From an uncultured Opitutia bacterium (GTDB taxonomy: Bacteria; Verrucomicrobiota; Verrucomicrobiia; Opitutales; Opitutaceae): a DNA stretch of 64,000 bases. Positions 8,055-17,383 of the stretch are shown here, piece after piece. The stretch covers positions 1-64,000 of the forward strand of contig CALFZM010000282.1 in the NCBI GenBank assembly GCA_937952235.1, in the 5' to 3' direction. Both the position numbers and the translations under genes were made by a program. Position 1 is the first letter of the stretch. Each line of letters begins with the position of its first letter. The notes beneath the pieces are model-generated. The model did no database searches and was not told where the DNA came from. It was given only the letters and a program-made list of their open reading frames with translations.

Positions 8055-8840
8055 ATGACGACCCGCCTCACGACCACCCTGACGGAAGCCGTTTGCACGC
8101 TCATGCTGGAGCCGCCGGAGGGGAAACCGCCGACGCTGGACCATGCAGTGATGGAGGCGTTCGAGCGGGAGCTCGCCGGCATCGAGGCCCGGGCCGGCGA
8201 GGTGCGGGCGGTCGTGCTGCGCAGCGCCTCGCCGCGATTCTTCTGCGCCGGAGCCAATCTGAAGGTGATGGAAACGATCGACCGCGACTCGATCGGACCG
8301 TGGGTGCGGCGGGGGCACGCCCTGCTCAACCGGCTCGAGGCGCTCCCGGTGCCGGTCGTCGCCCGCGTCGAGGGTTACGCTCTCGGCGGCGGGCTCGAAC
8401 TGGCGATGGCCTGCGACCTGATTTTTGCCTCCGCCTCAGCGCGCTTCGGCCAGACGGAGGCGAAACTCGGTTTCGTCACGGGCTGGGGTGGCGGCTACCG
8501 GCTGGTGCGGCGAGTCGGCTTGGCTCGCGCGAAGGAGCTGGTCTTCAGCGCGCGGATCGTCGACGCGGCGGAGGCGGTGAGGATCGGCCTGGCGGAGTGG
8601 GCGGGAGCGCCCGCCGAACTCGAGGTCAGGCTGGCGGAGTTTCTGGCGGGCGTGGCCGGCAACGGCCGGGTCGCCCTCGCGGCCATGAAGCGGATTCTCG
8701 AGTCGTGCCCCCGCACGCGGCTCGAGGAAAACGCTGAGATCGAGGCGGCGGAGTCGCGGCGCGTGCTGACGGACGGTGACGCGGCCGAACGGCTGCAGGC
8801 CTTCCTGCGCAAGAAGGAGCGGCCGGCGGCGAGCACGTGA
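8055..8840 (+). CDS. Enoyl-CoA hydratase/isomerase family protein
   Basis: A 261-residue crotonase-fold protein. RFFCAGANLKVME gives the first oxyanion-hole strand. GGGLELAMACDL supplies Glu115, and FGQTEAKLGFVTGWGGGYRL supplies Glu135. These match the two catalytic glutamates (Glu144/Glu164) of rat mitochondrial enoyl-CoA hydratase, so real hydratase activity is plausible. ATG 8055 is used because the longer frame runs upstream through the operator. It is divergent from the CoA-transferase and followed by the GntR gene 71 bp later, suggesting one regulated acyl-CoA module. Confidence 0.9.
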   Translation: MTTRLTTTLTEAVCTLMLEPPEGKPPTLDHAVMEAFERELAGIEARAGEVRAVVLRSASPRFFCAGANLKVMETIDRDSIGPWVRRGHALLNRLEALPVPVVARVEGYALGGGLELAMACDLIFASASARFGQTEAKLGFVTGWGGGYRLVRRVGLARAKELVFSARIVDAAEAVRIGLAEWAGAPAELEVRLAEFLAGVAGNGRVALAAMKRILESCPRTRLEENAEIEAAESRRVLTDGDAAERLQAFLRKKERPAAST

Positions 8841-8865
8841 GCGCGGCACGGCGGACCTTGCGATC

Positions 8866-8891
8866 GATGTGAACTGCGGCCTGGGTTCAGG
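8866..8891. repeat. Single REP-like half hairpin
   Basis: GCGGCCTGGGTTCAGGCCGC-type hairpin resembles one half of the double-hairpin repeat found at 18763 and elsewhere. It lies between two co-directional genes. Confidence 0.4.
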
Positions 8892-8911
8892 CCGCTCTCC
8901 TTTCCCGGCCC

Positions 8912-9511
8912 ATGAAACTCATCGCCAATCTGCAGGAGCAAGTCGTCGTCCATCTGCGGCAGCGGATCCTTTCCGGCCGGCTGACGCCCGGGACGCCGCT
9001 GCGCGAGGAATCACTCGCGCGGGAGTTCGGCATCAGCCGGGGGCCGATCCGCGATGCGTTGCTCACGCTGACCAAGGAGGGCCTGCTGACGGCCCGGCCC
9101 AACGCCGGCGTCAAGGTCGCGGTCGAGCCGTCCGCCTTCAAGCGGCGCGTCATCGTCGAGCTGCGCCGCGAGATCGAGTCCGCCGCGCTCGCGTCCTGGT
9201 TTGCCTCGCGGGATCCGGGGCTGCTCGCGGCGCTTGACGCGAATCTCGCCCGCTACCGCGATGCTTGCCGCGCCGGAGACTTCGGGACGGTGGTGGAACT
9301 CGACATGGCGTTTCACCGCCTGATCGTCGAGTCGGCGGACGAGGGCAGCCTGGTCGACATCTGGCTGCCCGTGATCCTGCGCATGTTTCTGCGATACTCC
9401 CGGCACCGGGCGCTGATCGAGAGCCATCGCGAGCATGCGGGCATCGTGGCCGCGATGCACGCCCGCCGGAAAGGCGAGGCTCTGGCGCGGCTGCGGGCGC
9501 ACATCGTGTGA
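8912..9511 (+). CDS. GntR-family transcriptional regulator, FCD subfamily
   Basis: A 199-residue regulator. Residues ~8-72 form the GntR winged helix (LREESLAREFGISRGPIRDA). The all-helical FCD effector domain follows; Asp131, His135 and His175 fit its metal/ligand pocket. FadR, LldR and VanR belong to this subfamily and respond to small acids or acyl-CoAs. It ends slightly short of typical FCD members (~220-240 residues). The neighbouring CoA-transferase and hydratase genes and the palindrome at 8002-8018 make local control of acyl-CoA metabolism likely. Confidence 0.9.
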   Translation: MKLIANLQEQVVVHLRQRILSGRLTPGTPLREESLAREFGISRGPIRDALLTLTKEGLLTARPNAGVKVAVEPSAFKRRVIVELRREIESAALASWFASRDPGLLAALDANLARYRDACRAGDFGTVVELDMAFHRLIVESADEGSLVDIWLPVILRMFLRYSRHRALIESHREHAGIVAAMHARRKGEALARLRAHIV

Positions 9512-9525
9512 CCGGCGCGCGCGGA

Positions 9526-9550
9526 GCGGCCGGGCGGAATGGCCGGCCGC
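9526..9550. terminator. Stem-loop after the GntR gene
   Basis: GCGGCCGG (9526-9533) pairs with CCGGCCGC (9543-9550) around a nine-base loop, 14 bp past the stop. There is no T-tract, so termination is only possible. The remainder of the convergent gap to 9725 holds at most a decayed repeat half near 9657. Confidence 0.35.
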
Positions 9551-9725
9551 TGGTCCCGATACCGGGCGCGCCGCAGTCGCTGGCCGTGCCATGCACCGCA
9601 CGTGCACGTTCCAGGGACTCGAGGATGCGCTGAAGGCGACCGGCTGCGCGCGCTCTGGCGGAGCGGCCTGCCGCAGAGCCGCGAGCGTCGCGCTCGCCCG
9701 GATCGGAGGCACCGGTTCCGGGCGA

Positions 9726-11129
9726 TTACTTCTTTTTGCCCTTCTTGCCGGCCTTGGTCGCCGCCGGGTCGGTGCCGCCGTTCGGGGTGAGGCGCCGCCA
9801 CCAGTCGGGTCCCTCGGCGTCGATGGCGGCGTGGTGCCGGACAAGCTGGGCACGCAGCGCATCGAAGCGGGCCGTCTCCTTCTCCTTGAGGTCGGTCGTC
9901 TCGCGGGGGTCGCGCTTCAGGTCGTACAGCTCGAATTCGGTGAGCTCGGCGTCGGCGAGAATCTTCCAGTCGTCCACCCGCATCGCCACCTTGGCGTTTG
10001 GCGCCATGTGCAGCCGCCAGTAGAGCGGCTGCGGGCGTTCGACCCGTGTGGCCCGGCCTGCGAGGACGGGAAGGACGTCGACGCCGTCGATCACGCGGTC
10101 CGAAGGCACGCGCGCCCCGCCGAGCGCGAGCATCGTGGGGAACATATCGCTGCCGATGACGGGCACGTCGCTCGTGCTGCCGGCCGGAATGCGGCCGGGC
10201 CAGCGGGCAAGGCCGGGCACGCGGATGCCGCCCTCGTGCAGGTCGCGTTTGCGGCCGCGCAGCCCGCCGGTGGAGCCGCGGCCGGGCGTCCGGATGCCGT
10301 CCCCCTCCGGGCCGTTGTCGGAGGTGAAGAAGACGAAGGTGGAGTCGGCGAGCTTCTGCTCGTCGAGCGCCTGCATGAGCGCGCCGAAGGCATGGTCCAT
10401 CTGGGTGACGTTGGCGTGGTGCTCGCGCTGCACGTCGTCGTTGAGGTCCGGATACCGTGCCTTGAAGGCGGGGTCCGACTTGATCGGGTAGTGCGGCTCG
10501 TGCGTCCAGACGGCGAGGAAGAACGGCTTGGCGGGGTCGCGTTTTTCCCTCAGCCACGTGATCGCCTCCTGCGCCACGAGCGGGGCGGAGTAGCCCTCGA
10601 GGCGCCCGACCGCCTGGCCGTTGCGCACGAAGTTGACCGGGTTCTCGTGGGTGGGCGCGGCGTTGTTCTGGGTCGCGAGCCACCAGTCGTAGCCGTGGTC
10701 GCCGGGCTGCGGCTGACCCGCATGATTGAAGAGGCCGTTCAGGTGCCACTTGCCGCTGTGGGCCGTCGCGTAACCGGCGCGGCGGAGCAGCGTGGGCAGC
10801 GTGATCTCGCTGCGGCGCAGGTGTACCTCCGAGCCCTCCGCGATCCAGGTGTATACGCCGTTGCGGTGAGGCGTCCGGCCGGTGAGCAGGGCGGAGCGCG
10901 AGGGGCTGCAGACCGCGCTGGCGGCGTACGCCTGCGTGAGCCGCACGCCCTGGCGCGCGAAGGCGTCGAGGTGCGGCGTCTTGATCACCGGATGGCCATA
11001 GCAGCCGAGGTCGCCGTAGCCGAGGTCGTCGGCGAGGAACAGGATGATGTTCGGCGGTCGCGCAGGCGCGGCCGCGAGGGAGGAGCAGGCGACGAGGGCG
11101 GACAGGAGCGCGAGCAGGCGGAGCTTCAT
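9726..11129 (-). CDS. Type I sulfatase (exported)
   Basis: A 467-residue arylsulfatase-family hydrolase with a Sec signal peptide (cleavage near residue 21, SLAAAP). Asp34-Asp35 in LADDLG start the metal site. The sulfatase motif CSPSR puts the formylglycine-precursor Cys at 74 and Arg at 78, followed by SALLTGR. The TSDNGPEG and KWHLNG segments are also conserved. It should cleave sulfate esters in the periplasm or outside the cell after conversion of Cys74. The C-terminus is a lysine-rich tail (KAGKKGKKK). It is divergent from a Tat-exported oxidoreductase, consistent with breakdown of a sulfated glycan. Confidence 0.93.
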   Translation of the reverse strand: MKLRLLALLSALVACSSLAAAPARPPNIILFLADDLGYGDLGCYGHPVIKTPHLDAFARQGVRLTQAYAASAVCSPSRSALLTGRTPHRNGVYTWIAEGSEVHLRRSEITLPTLLRRAGYATAHSGKWHLNGLFNHAGQPQPGDHGYDWWLATQNNAAPTHENPVNFVRNGQAVGRLEGYSAPLVAQEAITWLREKRDPAKPFFLAVWTHEPHYPIKSDPAFKARYPDLNDDVQREHHANVTQMDHAFGALMQALDEQKLADSTFVFFTSDNGPEGDGIRTPGRGSTGGLRGRKRDLHEGGIRVPGLARWPGRIPAGSTSDVPVIGSDMFPTMLALGGARVPSDRVIDGVDVLPVLAGRATRVERPQPLYWRLHMAPNAKVAMRVDDWKILADAELTEFELYDLKRDPRETTDLKEKETARFDALRAQLVRHHAAIDAEGPDWWRRLTPNGGTDPAATKAGKKGKKK

Positions 11130-11264
11130 GGGGCGGGTCGATCACGCCCTCGCGCGTGAAAACTGCAATCCTGACCCGCGGGAGCGGGGTCGAACGAAAG
11201 GAGCCTGCGCCCGCGCTTGAACTGGGCGCGCGCTCCGCCTTGGATCGCGTCGCTGTTCCACCCC

Positions 11265-12608
11265 ATGCCCTCCTCCCGCCTCTCCCGTCGTCGCTTCCTC
11301 CAACTCACCGGTGCGGCCGGTGCCGGCACCCTCGGTTTCCCCGCGATCGTGCGGGCGCAGGGGGCGAACAAGCTCAACCTCGCGATCATCGGTTGCACGG
11401 GCCGCGGCGGCTCCAACCTCGCGGGCGTCGCGAGCGAGAACATCGTCGCGCTCTGTGACGTGAACGAGAAGAACCTGCTCACCGCGGCGGCGAAGCATCC
11501 GAAGGCGAAACATTTTCGCGACTTCCGGAAGATGTACGACGCCCTCAAGGACGGGGAGTTCGACGGCGTCGTGGTCTCGACCACCGAGCATACGCACGCC
11601 TTCGCGACCCTGCCGGCGCTCAAGCGCAAGAAGCACGTCTACTGCGAGAAGCCGCTCACGCGCGACGTGTACGAGGCGCGGGTCGTGACCGAGGCGGCGA
11701 AGGCGGCGGGGGTCGCGACGCAGATGGGCACCCAGATCCACGCCGGTACGAACTACCGGCGCGTCGTGGAGCTCGTGCAGGGTGGTGCGATCGGTCCGGT
11801 GCGCGAGGTGCACGTGTGGGTGAACCGCACCTGGGGCTGGCAGTCGCCGGAGGATGCGAAGAAGTACGAGGATCGCGTCAGCACGCAGGAGCGGCCGAAG
11901 CAGGCCGACCCGGTGCCGCCGGAGCTGGACTGGGACCTGTGGATCGGGCCGGCGCCCTGGCGCCCGTTCAACAGCGTCTACATCCCCGGCAACAAGTGGT
12001 ATCGCTGGTGGGACTTCGGCAACGGGACGATGAGCGACCTCGGGTCGCACTACAACGACCTGCCGTTCTGGGCGCTGAATCTCGACGCGCCGGTGACGGT
12101 CGAGGCCAAGGGTCCGCCGCCGCATCCGGAGATCGCGCCGGCGACGATGAGCGCCACCTACGAATTTCCGGCGCGGGGCAACCGGCCGGCCGTGAAGATG
12201 GTGTGGTACCAGGGCCAGATGAAGCCGCCGGCGTGGCACGAAAAGAAGATCCCGCAGTGGCCGGACGGGCACCTGTTCATCGGCGACAAGGGCATGCTGC
12301 TCTCGAACTACAGCAAGCACGTGCTGCTGCCGGAGAAGGATTTTGCGGGATTCGTGCCGCCGCCGAAGACGATTCCGGATTCGCTCGGTCATCACCAGGA
12401 GTGGCTGCATGCCTGCAAGACCGGTGCGCCGACCACCTGCCACTTCGGCTACAGCGGCCCGCTCACCGAGGCGAACCACCTCGGCAACGTCGCGTATCGT
12501 TCCGGGAAGAAGATCCAGTGGAACGCGAAGGCGATGAAGATTCCGAATGCGCCCGAGGCCGAACGCTTCCTCAAGCGCGAGTATCGCGCCGGCTGGAAGC
12601 TGGCATGA
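11265..12608 (+). CDS. Tat-exported Gfo/Idh/MocA-family oxidoreductase
   Basis: A 447-residue NAD(P)-dependent oxidoreductase. A twin-arginine signal (SRRRFLQLTGAAGAG) implies folded export with bound cofactor. The Rossmann loop is IIGCTGRGG (41-49) and the EKP motif is at 128-130. The C-terminal domain resembles the C-terminal fold of glucose-fructose oxidoreductase. Exported members oxidise or reduce sugar hydroxyls, often at C3. The ATG at 11265 is chosen because a TTG frame 16 codons upstream would bury the Tat motif. It lies between two sulfatases, which supports a role on products of sulfated polysaccharide breakdown. Confidence 0.92.
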   Translation: MPSSRLSRRRFLQLTGAAGAGTLGFPAIVRAQGANKLNLAIIGCTGRGGSNLAGVASENIVALCDVNEKNLLTAAAKHPKAKHFRDFRKMYDALKDGEFDGVVVSTTEHTHAFATLPALKRKKHVYCEKPLTRDVYEARVVTEAAKAAGVATQMGTQIHAGTNYRRVVELVQGGAIGPVREVHVWVNRTWGWQSPEDAKKYEDRVSTQERPKQADPVPPELDWDLWIGPAPWRPFNSVYIPGNKWYRWWDFGNGTMSDLGSHYNDLPFWALNLDAPVTVEAKGPPPHPEIAPATMSATYEFPARGNRPAVKMVWYQGQMKPPAWHEKKIPQWPDGHLFIGDKGMLLSNYSKHVLLPEKDFAGFVPPPKTIPDSLGHHQEWLHACKTGAPTTCHFGYSGPLTEANHLGNVAYRSGKKIQWNAKAMKIPNAPEAERFLKREYRAGWKLA

Positions 12609-12611
12609 GGT

Positions 12612-12720
12612 GGTGGAGCGGCCTGTCCCCAGGCCGCTGCGCTCGCCGACGAACGCTCCGGCGGTCCGGTCCGACGCGGGGATCGAGCAGCCGCGCGACA
12701 GGCTGCGCCCCGGCTCGACC
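12612..12720. repeat. Degenerate copy of the double-hairpin (REPIN-like) repeat
   Basis: It begins GGTGGAGCGGCCTGTCCCC and ends with a matching inverted half (CAGCCGCGCGACAGGCTG, then GGCTCGACC). The centre is longer than in other copies. It fills the convergent gap between oxidoreductase and sulfatase genes. Confidence 0.6.
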
Positions 12721-12721
12721 A

Positions 12722-14143
12722 TCACCGCACGTAGAGCGCGGCGCCTTCCTTGGGCGCGGCGTCGTATTTGCGCTCGGGCGTGCGCGCTGAAGCGGCCCAC
12801 GCCTTGACCTGCGCGACGACGTCGGGATGCCGCGTGGCGACGTTGGTGCTTTCCTTGCGATCGGCGCGCAGGTCGTAGAGCTCCCAGTCGCCGGCGGCGC
12901 GTCCTCGGACGGCCTTCCAGTGGTCCCAACGGATCGCCTGCTGGCTCACGGACTGGTTCGGGCCGGCCGCTTCCCAATAGAGGAATGCGTGGCGCTTCTG
13001 CCCTGGCTGGCCCAGGAGGGTCGGCACCAGGGAAATCCCGTCGGTGGCCGGCAGCGCCGGCGCGGCCCCGGCGAGCTCGGCGAGCGTGGGCATCACGTCG
13101 GGAAAATAACCGAGGTGGTCCGTCACGGTGCCCGGCTTGATCCGGCCCGGCCACCGGACGATCAGCGGCACGCGGATGCCGCCCTCGTAGAAATCGCCCT
13201 TGGCCCCGCGGCGACCTTCGGCCCCGTCGAAAAACTCCACGAAGATGTCGCGCCAGGCCCCGGGCTGCGGGCCGTTGTCGCTGGAGAAGAACACGATCGT
13301 GTTGTCGTCGATGCCCAGCCGCCGCAGCAGGGCCATCAGCTCGCCGACCTGCTGGTCCATCCGCGACACCATGCCCGCGAACTCCGGCAGGGCGTCCTCG
13401 CTCCCGAGATACCCGGGGCGCGGATCGGCCCGGGCGATCTTCTTCCACCGGCCCCGGTATTGCCGCCACGACTCCTCGGGGGCGGTGAGTTCCACGTGCG
13501 GCAGGATCGTGGGCAGGTAGGCGAAGAATGGTTTCCCCGCGCGCGCCTGGTTCTCGATGAACGTGAGTGCCTGCTGATGGATGACGTCCTGCGCATAACG
13601 CCCGCGGCGCTTGCCCTCGTTCTCCGGCAGCGGGACGCGCTCCAGGTCCTTCATCAGGTAGTACGGATAATAGAAGTGCGCGTGCGTCTGGCTGTACTGC
13701 CCGAACCAGGTGTCGAAACCCTGCTTCACCGCGACGCCCGGGGTGTTCTCGCGGCCGAGTCCCCACTTGCCGAAACCGCCGGTGGCGTAGCCGACTCGCT
13801 TCAGCACCTCGGCCACGGTGACATCCTCGTCGTACAGGTGGCGGTCGAGACCGTTGTTGCGCACCGGCGTGTGGCCCGTGTGCAGCCCGGTCATGAGCGT
13901 GCTGCGGGCCGGAGCACAGACGTTGGCGCCCGCGTAGAATTGCGTGAAGCGCATCCCTTCGGATGCCAGGCGGTCGACATGTGGGGTCTTGATCTTGTCC
14001 TGCCCGTAACAGCCCAGGTGCCCCACGCCGAGGTCGTCGGCGAGGATGAACACGATGTTGGGCGGGCGGCTCGGGGCCGCGGCGCGCGCGGGGAGGAAAG
14101 CGAGGCCGGCGAGGAAAAGGGACAGCAGCAGGAAGCGAAGCAT
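12722..14143 (-). CDS. Type I sulfatase (exported)
   Basis: A 473-residue sulfatase with a Sec signal peptide (MLRFLLLSLFLAGLAFLPAR, cut near AAAP). The ILADDLGVGHLG block supplies metal aspartates 36-37. The maturation motif CAPAR places the formylglycine Cys at 76 and Arg at 80. FSSDNGPQPG carries later active-site residues. The closest families are arylsulfatase A-like enzymes acting on carbohydrate sulfates. It differs from the 9726 sulfatase (CSPSR), so a second substrate is likely. The ATG at 14143 directly starts the signal peptide although the frame is open further upstream. It is divergent from the TonB-dependent receptor. Confidence 0.93.
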   Translation of the reverse strand: MLRFLLLSLFLAGLAFLPARAAAPSRPPNIVFILADDLGVGHLGCYGQDKIKTPHVDRLASEGMRFTQFYAGANVCAPARSTLMTGLHTGHTPVRNNGLDRHLYDEDVTVAEVLKRVGYATGGFGKWGLGRENTPGVAVKQGFDTWFGQYSQTHAHFYYPYYLMKDLERVPLPENEGKRRGRYAQDVIHQQALTFIENQARAGKPFFAYLPTILPHVELTAPEESWRQYRGRWKKIARADPRPGYLGSEDALPEFAGMVSRMDQQVGELMALLRRLGIDDNTIVFFSSDNGPQPGAWRDIFVEFFDGAEGRRGAKGDFYEGGIRVPLIVRWPGRIKPGTVTDHLGYFPDVMPTLAELAGAAPALPATDGISLVPTLLGQPGQKRHAFLYWEAAGPNQSVSQQAIRWDHWKAVRGRAAGDWELYDLRADRKESTNVATRHPDVVAQVKAWAASARTPERKYDAAPKEGAALYVR

Positions 14144-14224
14144 GGTGAAATTGGAAGAACGTGGGCGGGGTCGCGGGCGCCGCGGAGAGTGGGCGTGAGT
14201 GCGGCCGGCCGAGTCAAACCGATT

Positions 14225-14240
14225 GGCTGGAAAACCAGCC
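14225..14240. other. Small hairpin in the receptor upstream region
   Basis: GGCTGG-AAAA-CCAGCC is a perfect 6-bp stem about 160 bp before the receptor start, in the 254-bp divergent intergenic region. An RNA or operator role is possible but not shown. Confidence 0.3.
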
Positions 14241-14397
14241 TTGCGGGTGGCGATTTCATGGCAGGCCATTTCGTCGCTCGACAACGCCGCAGGCGGAAAC
14301 TTTGGTGGCATCGCCCCGCTGAACTGAGCCTTCCCCCACCGCCCGACCGCCGGCCCGCCCGAACCGGCGCGAGCGGGTGGCCCCACTACGTCCTCCC

Positions 14398-17301
14398 ATG
14401 CTCCGATCACCTCTCCTCCGGTTCTTCCTGTTCGCGGTTCTCCTGGCTCTGCCCGCCGCCGGGCAGGGGACCGCCTCGCTCTCCGGTCGCGTGCAGCACG
14501 CCGCCACCGGCGCATACCTCGAAGGTGCCGTCGTCACCGTCGAACCCGGCGGCCGCCGCGCCCTGACCGAGCGCGACGGCAGCTTCAGTTTTCCGTCGCT
14601 GCCCGCGGGCGAGGTGCGGTTGTCCGTCTCGTACACCGGCCTCGACTCCCAGCAGGTCTCCGTCGCGCTCGCCGCCGGCCAGGCCGCCACGCGCGAGATC
14701 GCGCTGACGGCCCAGATCTACGCGATGGAAAAGTTCACGGTGGCCGGCGAACGCGAGGGCAACGCGCTCGCGATCACCCAGCAGCGCAATGCGCCCAACG
14801 TGAAGAACGTCATTTCCGCCGACGCCTTCGGCAACATCGCCGACCAGAACCTCGGCAACCTGCTCATGCGGCTGCCGGGCGTGGCCGAGGAGATCCTCGA
14901 GGGCGAGGTCGCCTCCGTCTCGATCCGCGGCATCAGCGCCGACATGAACGCCGTCACCGTCGACGGCACGCGCGGCGCCAGCGGCAACACCGGCACGCTC
15001 GACCGCGGGTTCGCCATCGACCGCATCCCCGCCGACTTCGTCGAGCGGATCGAGGTGACGAAGGCCCTCACCCCCGACATGGACGGCGACGCGATCGGCG
15101 GCGCCGTCAACCTGCGCACGAAATCGCCCCTCGACCGCAAGGGCCGCTACATTTCCTACATGGGCGGCATGTCGTGGAACCTCGACCGCGACACGTTTTC
15201 GCCCATCGGGTCGGTGTCGTACTCGGACACTTTCGGGGCGGACCAGACCTTCGGGGTGCTCGTCACCGCCAGCTACAACAAGACGCACAAGCCGCGCGAC
15301 TCCGTCTACCAGAACTGGCAGCAGCTCGCCGACCCCAACGCGCCCGCGTATTTCTGGATGAGCAACCTGGGCGAGGACAAGCTCGAGCACGAGCGCATCG
15401 GCTTCGGCGCGCGGGTCGACTACAAGCTCACGCGGCAGCACCGGCTGTTCCTGAACATGATGTATTCGGACTATAACGACAGCCTCGACCGGCGGCACAT
15501 CACGATGACCCCCACGGCGGCGCAGGTGCGCCCGGGCTCGAACAGCACCGTGACGGAGACGTTCAACAGCACCATCAGCCTCGCGCAGAACCACCGCACG
15601 CGCGACACGGAGACGTTCAACTTCGTCTTCGGCGGCGAGCTGCGCTACGCCGGCGGCACCCTCGACTACGGCGCCAACCTCTCCCCGTCCGAGGGCTCCG
15701 AGGACCGGATCATCCCCACCGTGCAGGTGCTGGGCGTCGGGTTCCGTTTCGACCGCTCGGATCCGCTCTACCCGAAGATGACGCAGACGAGCGGCCCGGC
15801 GCTGACCGACCGCACCGACCACCGGCTCACCACGCTCAACTTCCAGGATTTCGACGACAAGGACCTCGTCCGCGGCGCCCACGTCAACTGGAAGCACCGC
15901 CTGCCGATCGCCCTCACCTCCAATTTCAAGACCGGCCTGCGCTGGCGCGGGCAGGAGCGGGACCGGCGCCAGCAGCGCCCCGCCTACTCGTACTCGGGCG
16001 CCGACGGCGTGGTCGGCCGCAACGCGGCCACCGGCATCAACGACGACAACGTGGGCCAGTTCGCCGACCCGGGCTACCGCTACGGCGCCGCCCGCGGCCG
16101 CTACGAGCCGGTGCCGGTGGTCGATCCGGCCAAGCTGGTGGCGTTCTTCCGCGCCAACCCCGCGCAGTTCCCCGAGAACGTCGTCGCGACGGCGCGCGAC
16201 GCGCTGCAGTTCAACGGCAAGGTCACGGAGGACGTGTACGGCGCCTACCTGATGGGCGACGTGCGCCTGGGCCGCCTCGATGTCACGGGTGGCATCCGCG
16301 TCGAGGAGACGCAGCTCACCGGCCGGGGCGTCCGGCAGGAGATCACGCCCGAGGAGCGGGCCCGCCGGGCCGCCTGGGTCGGACCGGTCACCAACGAGGA
16401 GCAGCGGCGGCGGACCACCGCGGAATGGAGCAACATCCGCGAGGAGGACGGCCAGTACCGCAACTGGCTCCCGAGCGTCCATTTCAAATACAATGTCACG
16501 TCGAACCTGCTCGCGCGCGCGAGCTACTCGACCGGCATCGGCCGCCCCAATTTCTCCAACCTGCTGCGCACGACGACGGTCAACAACGAGACGATGCGGA
16601 TCACCGCCGCCAACCCGGACCTCAAGCCGCAGACGACGGAGAACTACGATCTCTCGCTCGAATACTACTTCGAGCCCGCGGGCTACCTCTCGCTCGGCCT
16701 TTTCCAGAAGGACATCAAGGACTTCATCTATGGCGACACGGGTGGCGTGGTGGGATCGGGCGCCAACAACGGCTTCGACGGTCTCTACGAGGGCTACGAG
16801 ATCACGCAGAACCGCAACGGCGGCTTCGGCCGCGTCCGCGGCATCGAGCTCTCCTACAACCAGCGCTTCACCTGGCTGCCCGGCGTCTGGCGCGGCCTGG
16901 GATTCATGGCCAACTACACCCGGATCAAGAGCCGGGGCAACTACAGCTCGGCCACGGGCACCCAGACCGGCGCGGAGATTGCCGGCTTCATGCCCGAGAC
17001 GTTCAACGCCGGCCTCACCTACGCTTACCGCGCGTGGGAGGCGGGCATCAAGTACACCTACCGCGCGCAGAACCTGCGCGACTACAACGCCAACCCGCTG
17101 GCGCGCGTGTACTACTACTCCAAGAAGAACGTCGACCTGAACCTGAAGTACAAGTGGCATCCGCGGCTCACGCTCTTCGTCGACGTGATCAACCTCTTCG
17201 ACGACCCGATCGCCAACGCCTTCATCTACGTCCCCCATCGCACCCGCTACAACCAGGTGTTCACCACCGCGATCAAGGCCGGTGTATCCGGCCGTTGGTG
17301 A
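14398..17301 (+). CDS. TonB-dependent receptor with carboxypeptidase-regulatory-like N-terminal domain
   Basis: A 967-residue outer-membrane transporter. The signal peptide ends near residue 22. Residues 26-103 form a CarboxypepD_reg-like beta-sandwich (SGRVQHAATGAYLEGAVVTV). A TonB-box-like segment is at ~110-118 (MEKFTVAGE). The plug spans ~125-250, including RGISADMNAVTVDGTRG, and the 22-strand barrel ends in Trp. The long plug and barrel fit the Xanthomonas/Caulobacter-type receptors that take up oligosaccharides. It sits downstream of two sulfatases and an exported oxidoreductase, so a desulfated oligosaccharide is a likely ligand. It needs TonB-ExbBD, which is not encoded here. ATG 14398 gives the better signal peptide over a start seven codons earlier. 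Confidence 0.95.
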   Translation: MLRSPLLRFFLFAVLLALPAAGQGTASLSGRVQHAATGAYLEGAVVTVEPGGRRALTERDGSFSFPSLPAGEVRLSVSYTGLDSQQVSVALAAGQAATREIALTAQIYAMEKFTVAGEREGNALAITQQRNAPNVKNVISADAFGNIADQNLGNLLMRLPGVAEEILEGEVASVSIRGISADMNAVTVDGTRGASGNTGTLDRGFAIDRIPADFVERIEVTKALTPDMDGDAIGGAVNLRTKSPLDRKGRYISYMGGMSWNLDRDTFSPIGSVSYSDTFGADQTFGVLVTASYNKTHKPRDSVYQNWQQLADPNAPAYFWMSNLGEDKLEHERIGFGARVDYKLTRQHRLFLNMMYSDYNDSLDRRHITMTPTAAQVRPGSNSTVTETFNSTISLAQNHRTRDTETFNFVFGGELRYAGGTLDYGANLSPSEGSEDRIIPTVQVLGVGFRFDRSDPLYPKMTQTSGPALTDRTDHRLTTLNFQDFDDKDLVRGAHVNWKHRLPIALTSNFKTGLRWRGQERDRRQQRPAYSYSGADGVVGRNAATGINDDNVGQFADPGYRYGAARGRYEPVPVVDPAKLVAFFRANPAQFPENVVATARDALQFNGKVTEDVYGAYLMGDVRLGRLDVTGGIRVEETQLTGRGVRQEITPEERARRAAWVGPVTNEEQRRRTTAEWSNIREEDGQYRNWLPSVHFKYNVTSNLLARASYSTGIGRPNFSNLLRTTTVNNETMRITAANPDLKPQTTENYDLSLEYYFEPAGYLSLGLFQKDIKDFIYGDTGGVVGSGANNGFDGLYEGYEITQNRNGGFGRVRGIELSYNQRFTWLPGVWRGLGFMANYTRIKSRGNYSSATGTQTGAEIAGFMPETFNAGLTYAYRAWEAGIKYTYRAQNLRDYNANPLARVYYYSKKNVDLNLKYKWHPRLTLFVDVINLFDDPIANAFIYVPHRTRYNQVFTTAIKAGVSGRW

Positions 17302-17383
17302 CATCGGGTCTCCCGTGACCCGCCGGTTCCGGTCCGGAAATCCGGCGGGCCCGGTGCGGCCGACGCCTTTTCCCCTCCCCGCC

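Noticed and set aside
9590..9725. Possible REPIN copy in the convergent gap after the GntR gene
   Set aside because: Only a short GGAGCGGCCTG...AGCCGC resemblance is visible, with no second half or conserved spacer.
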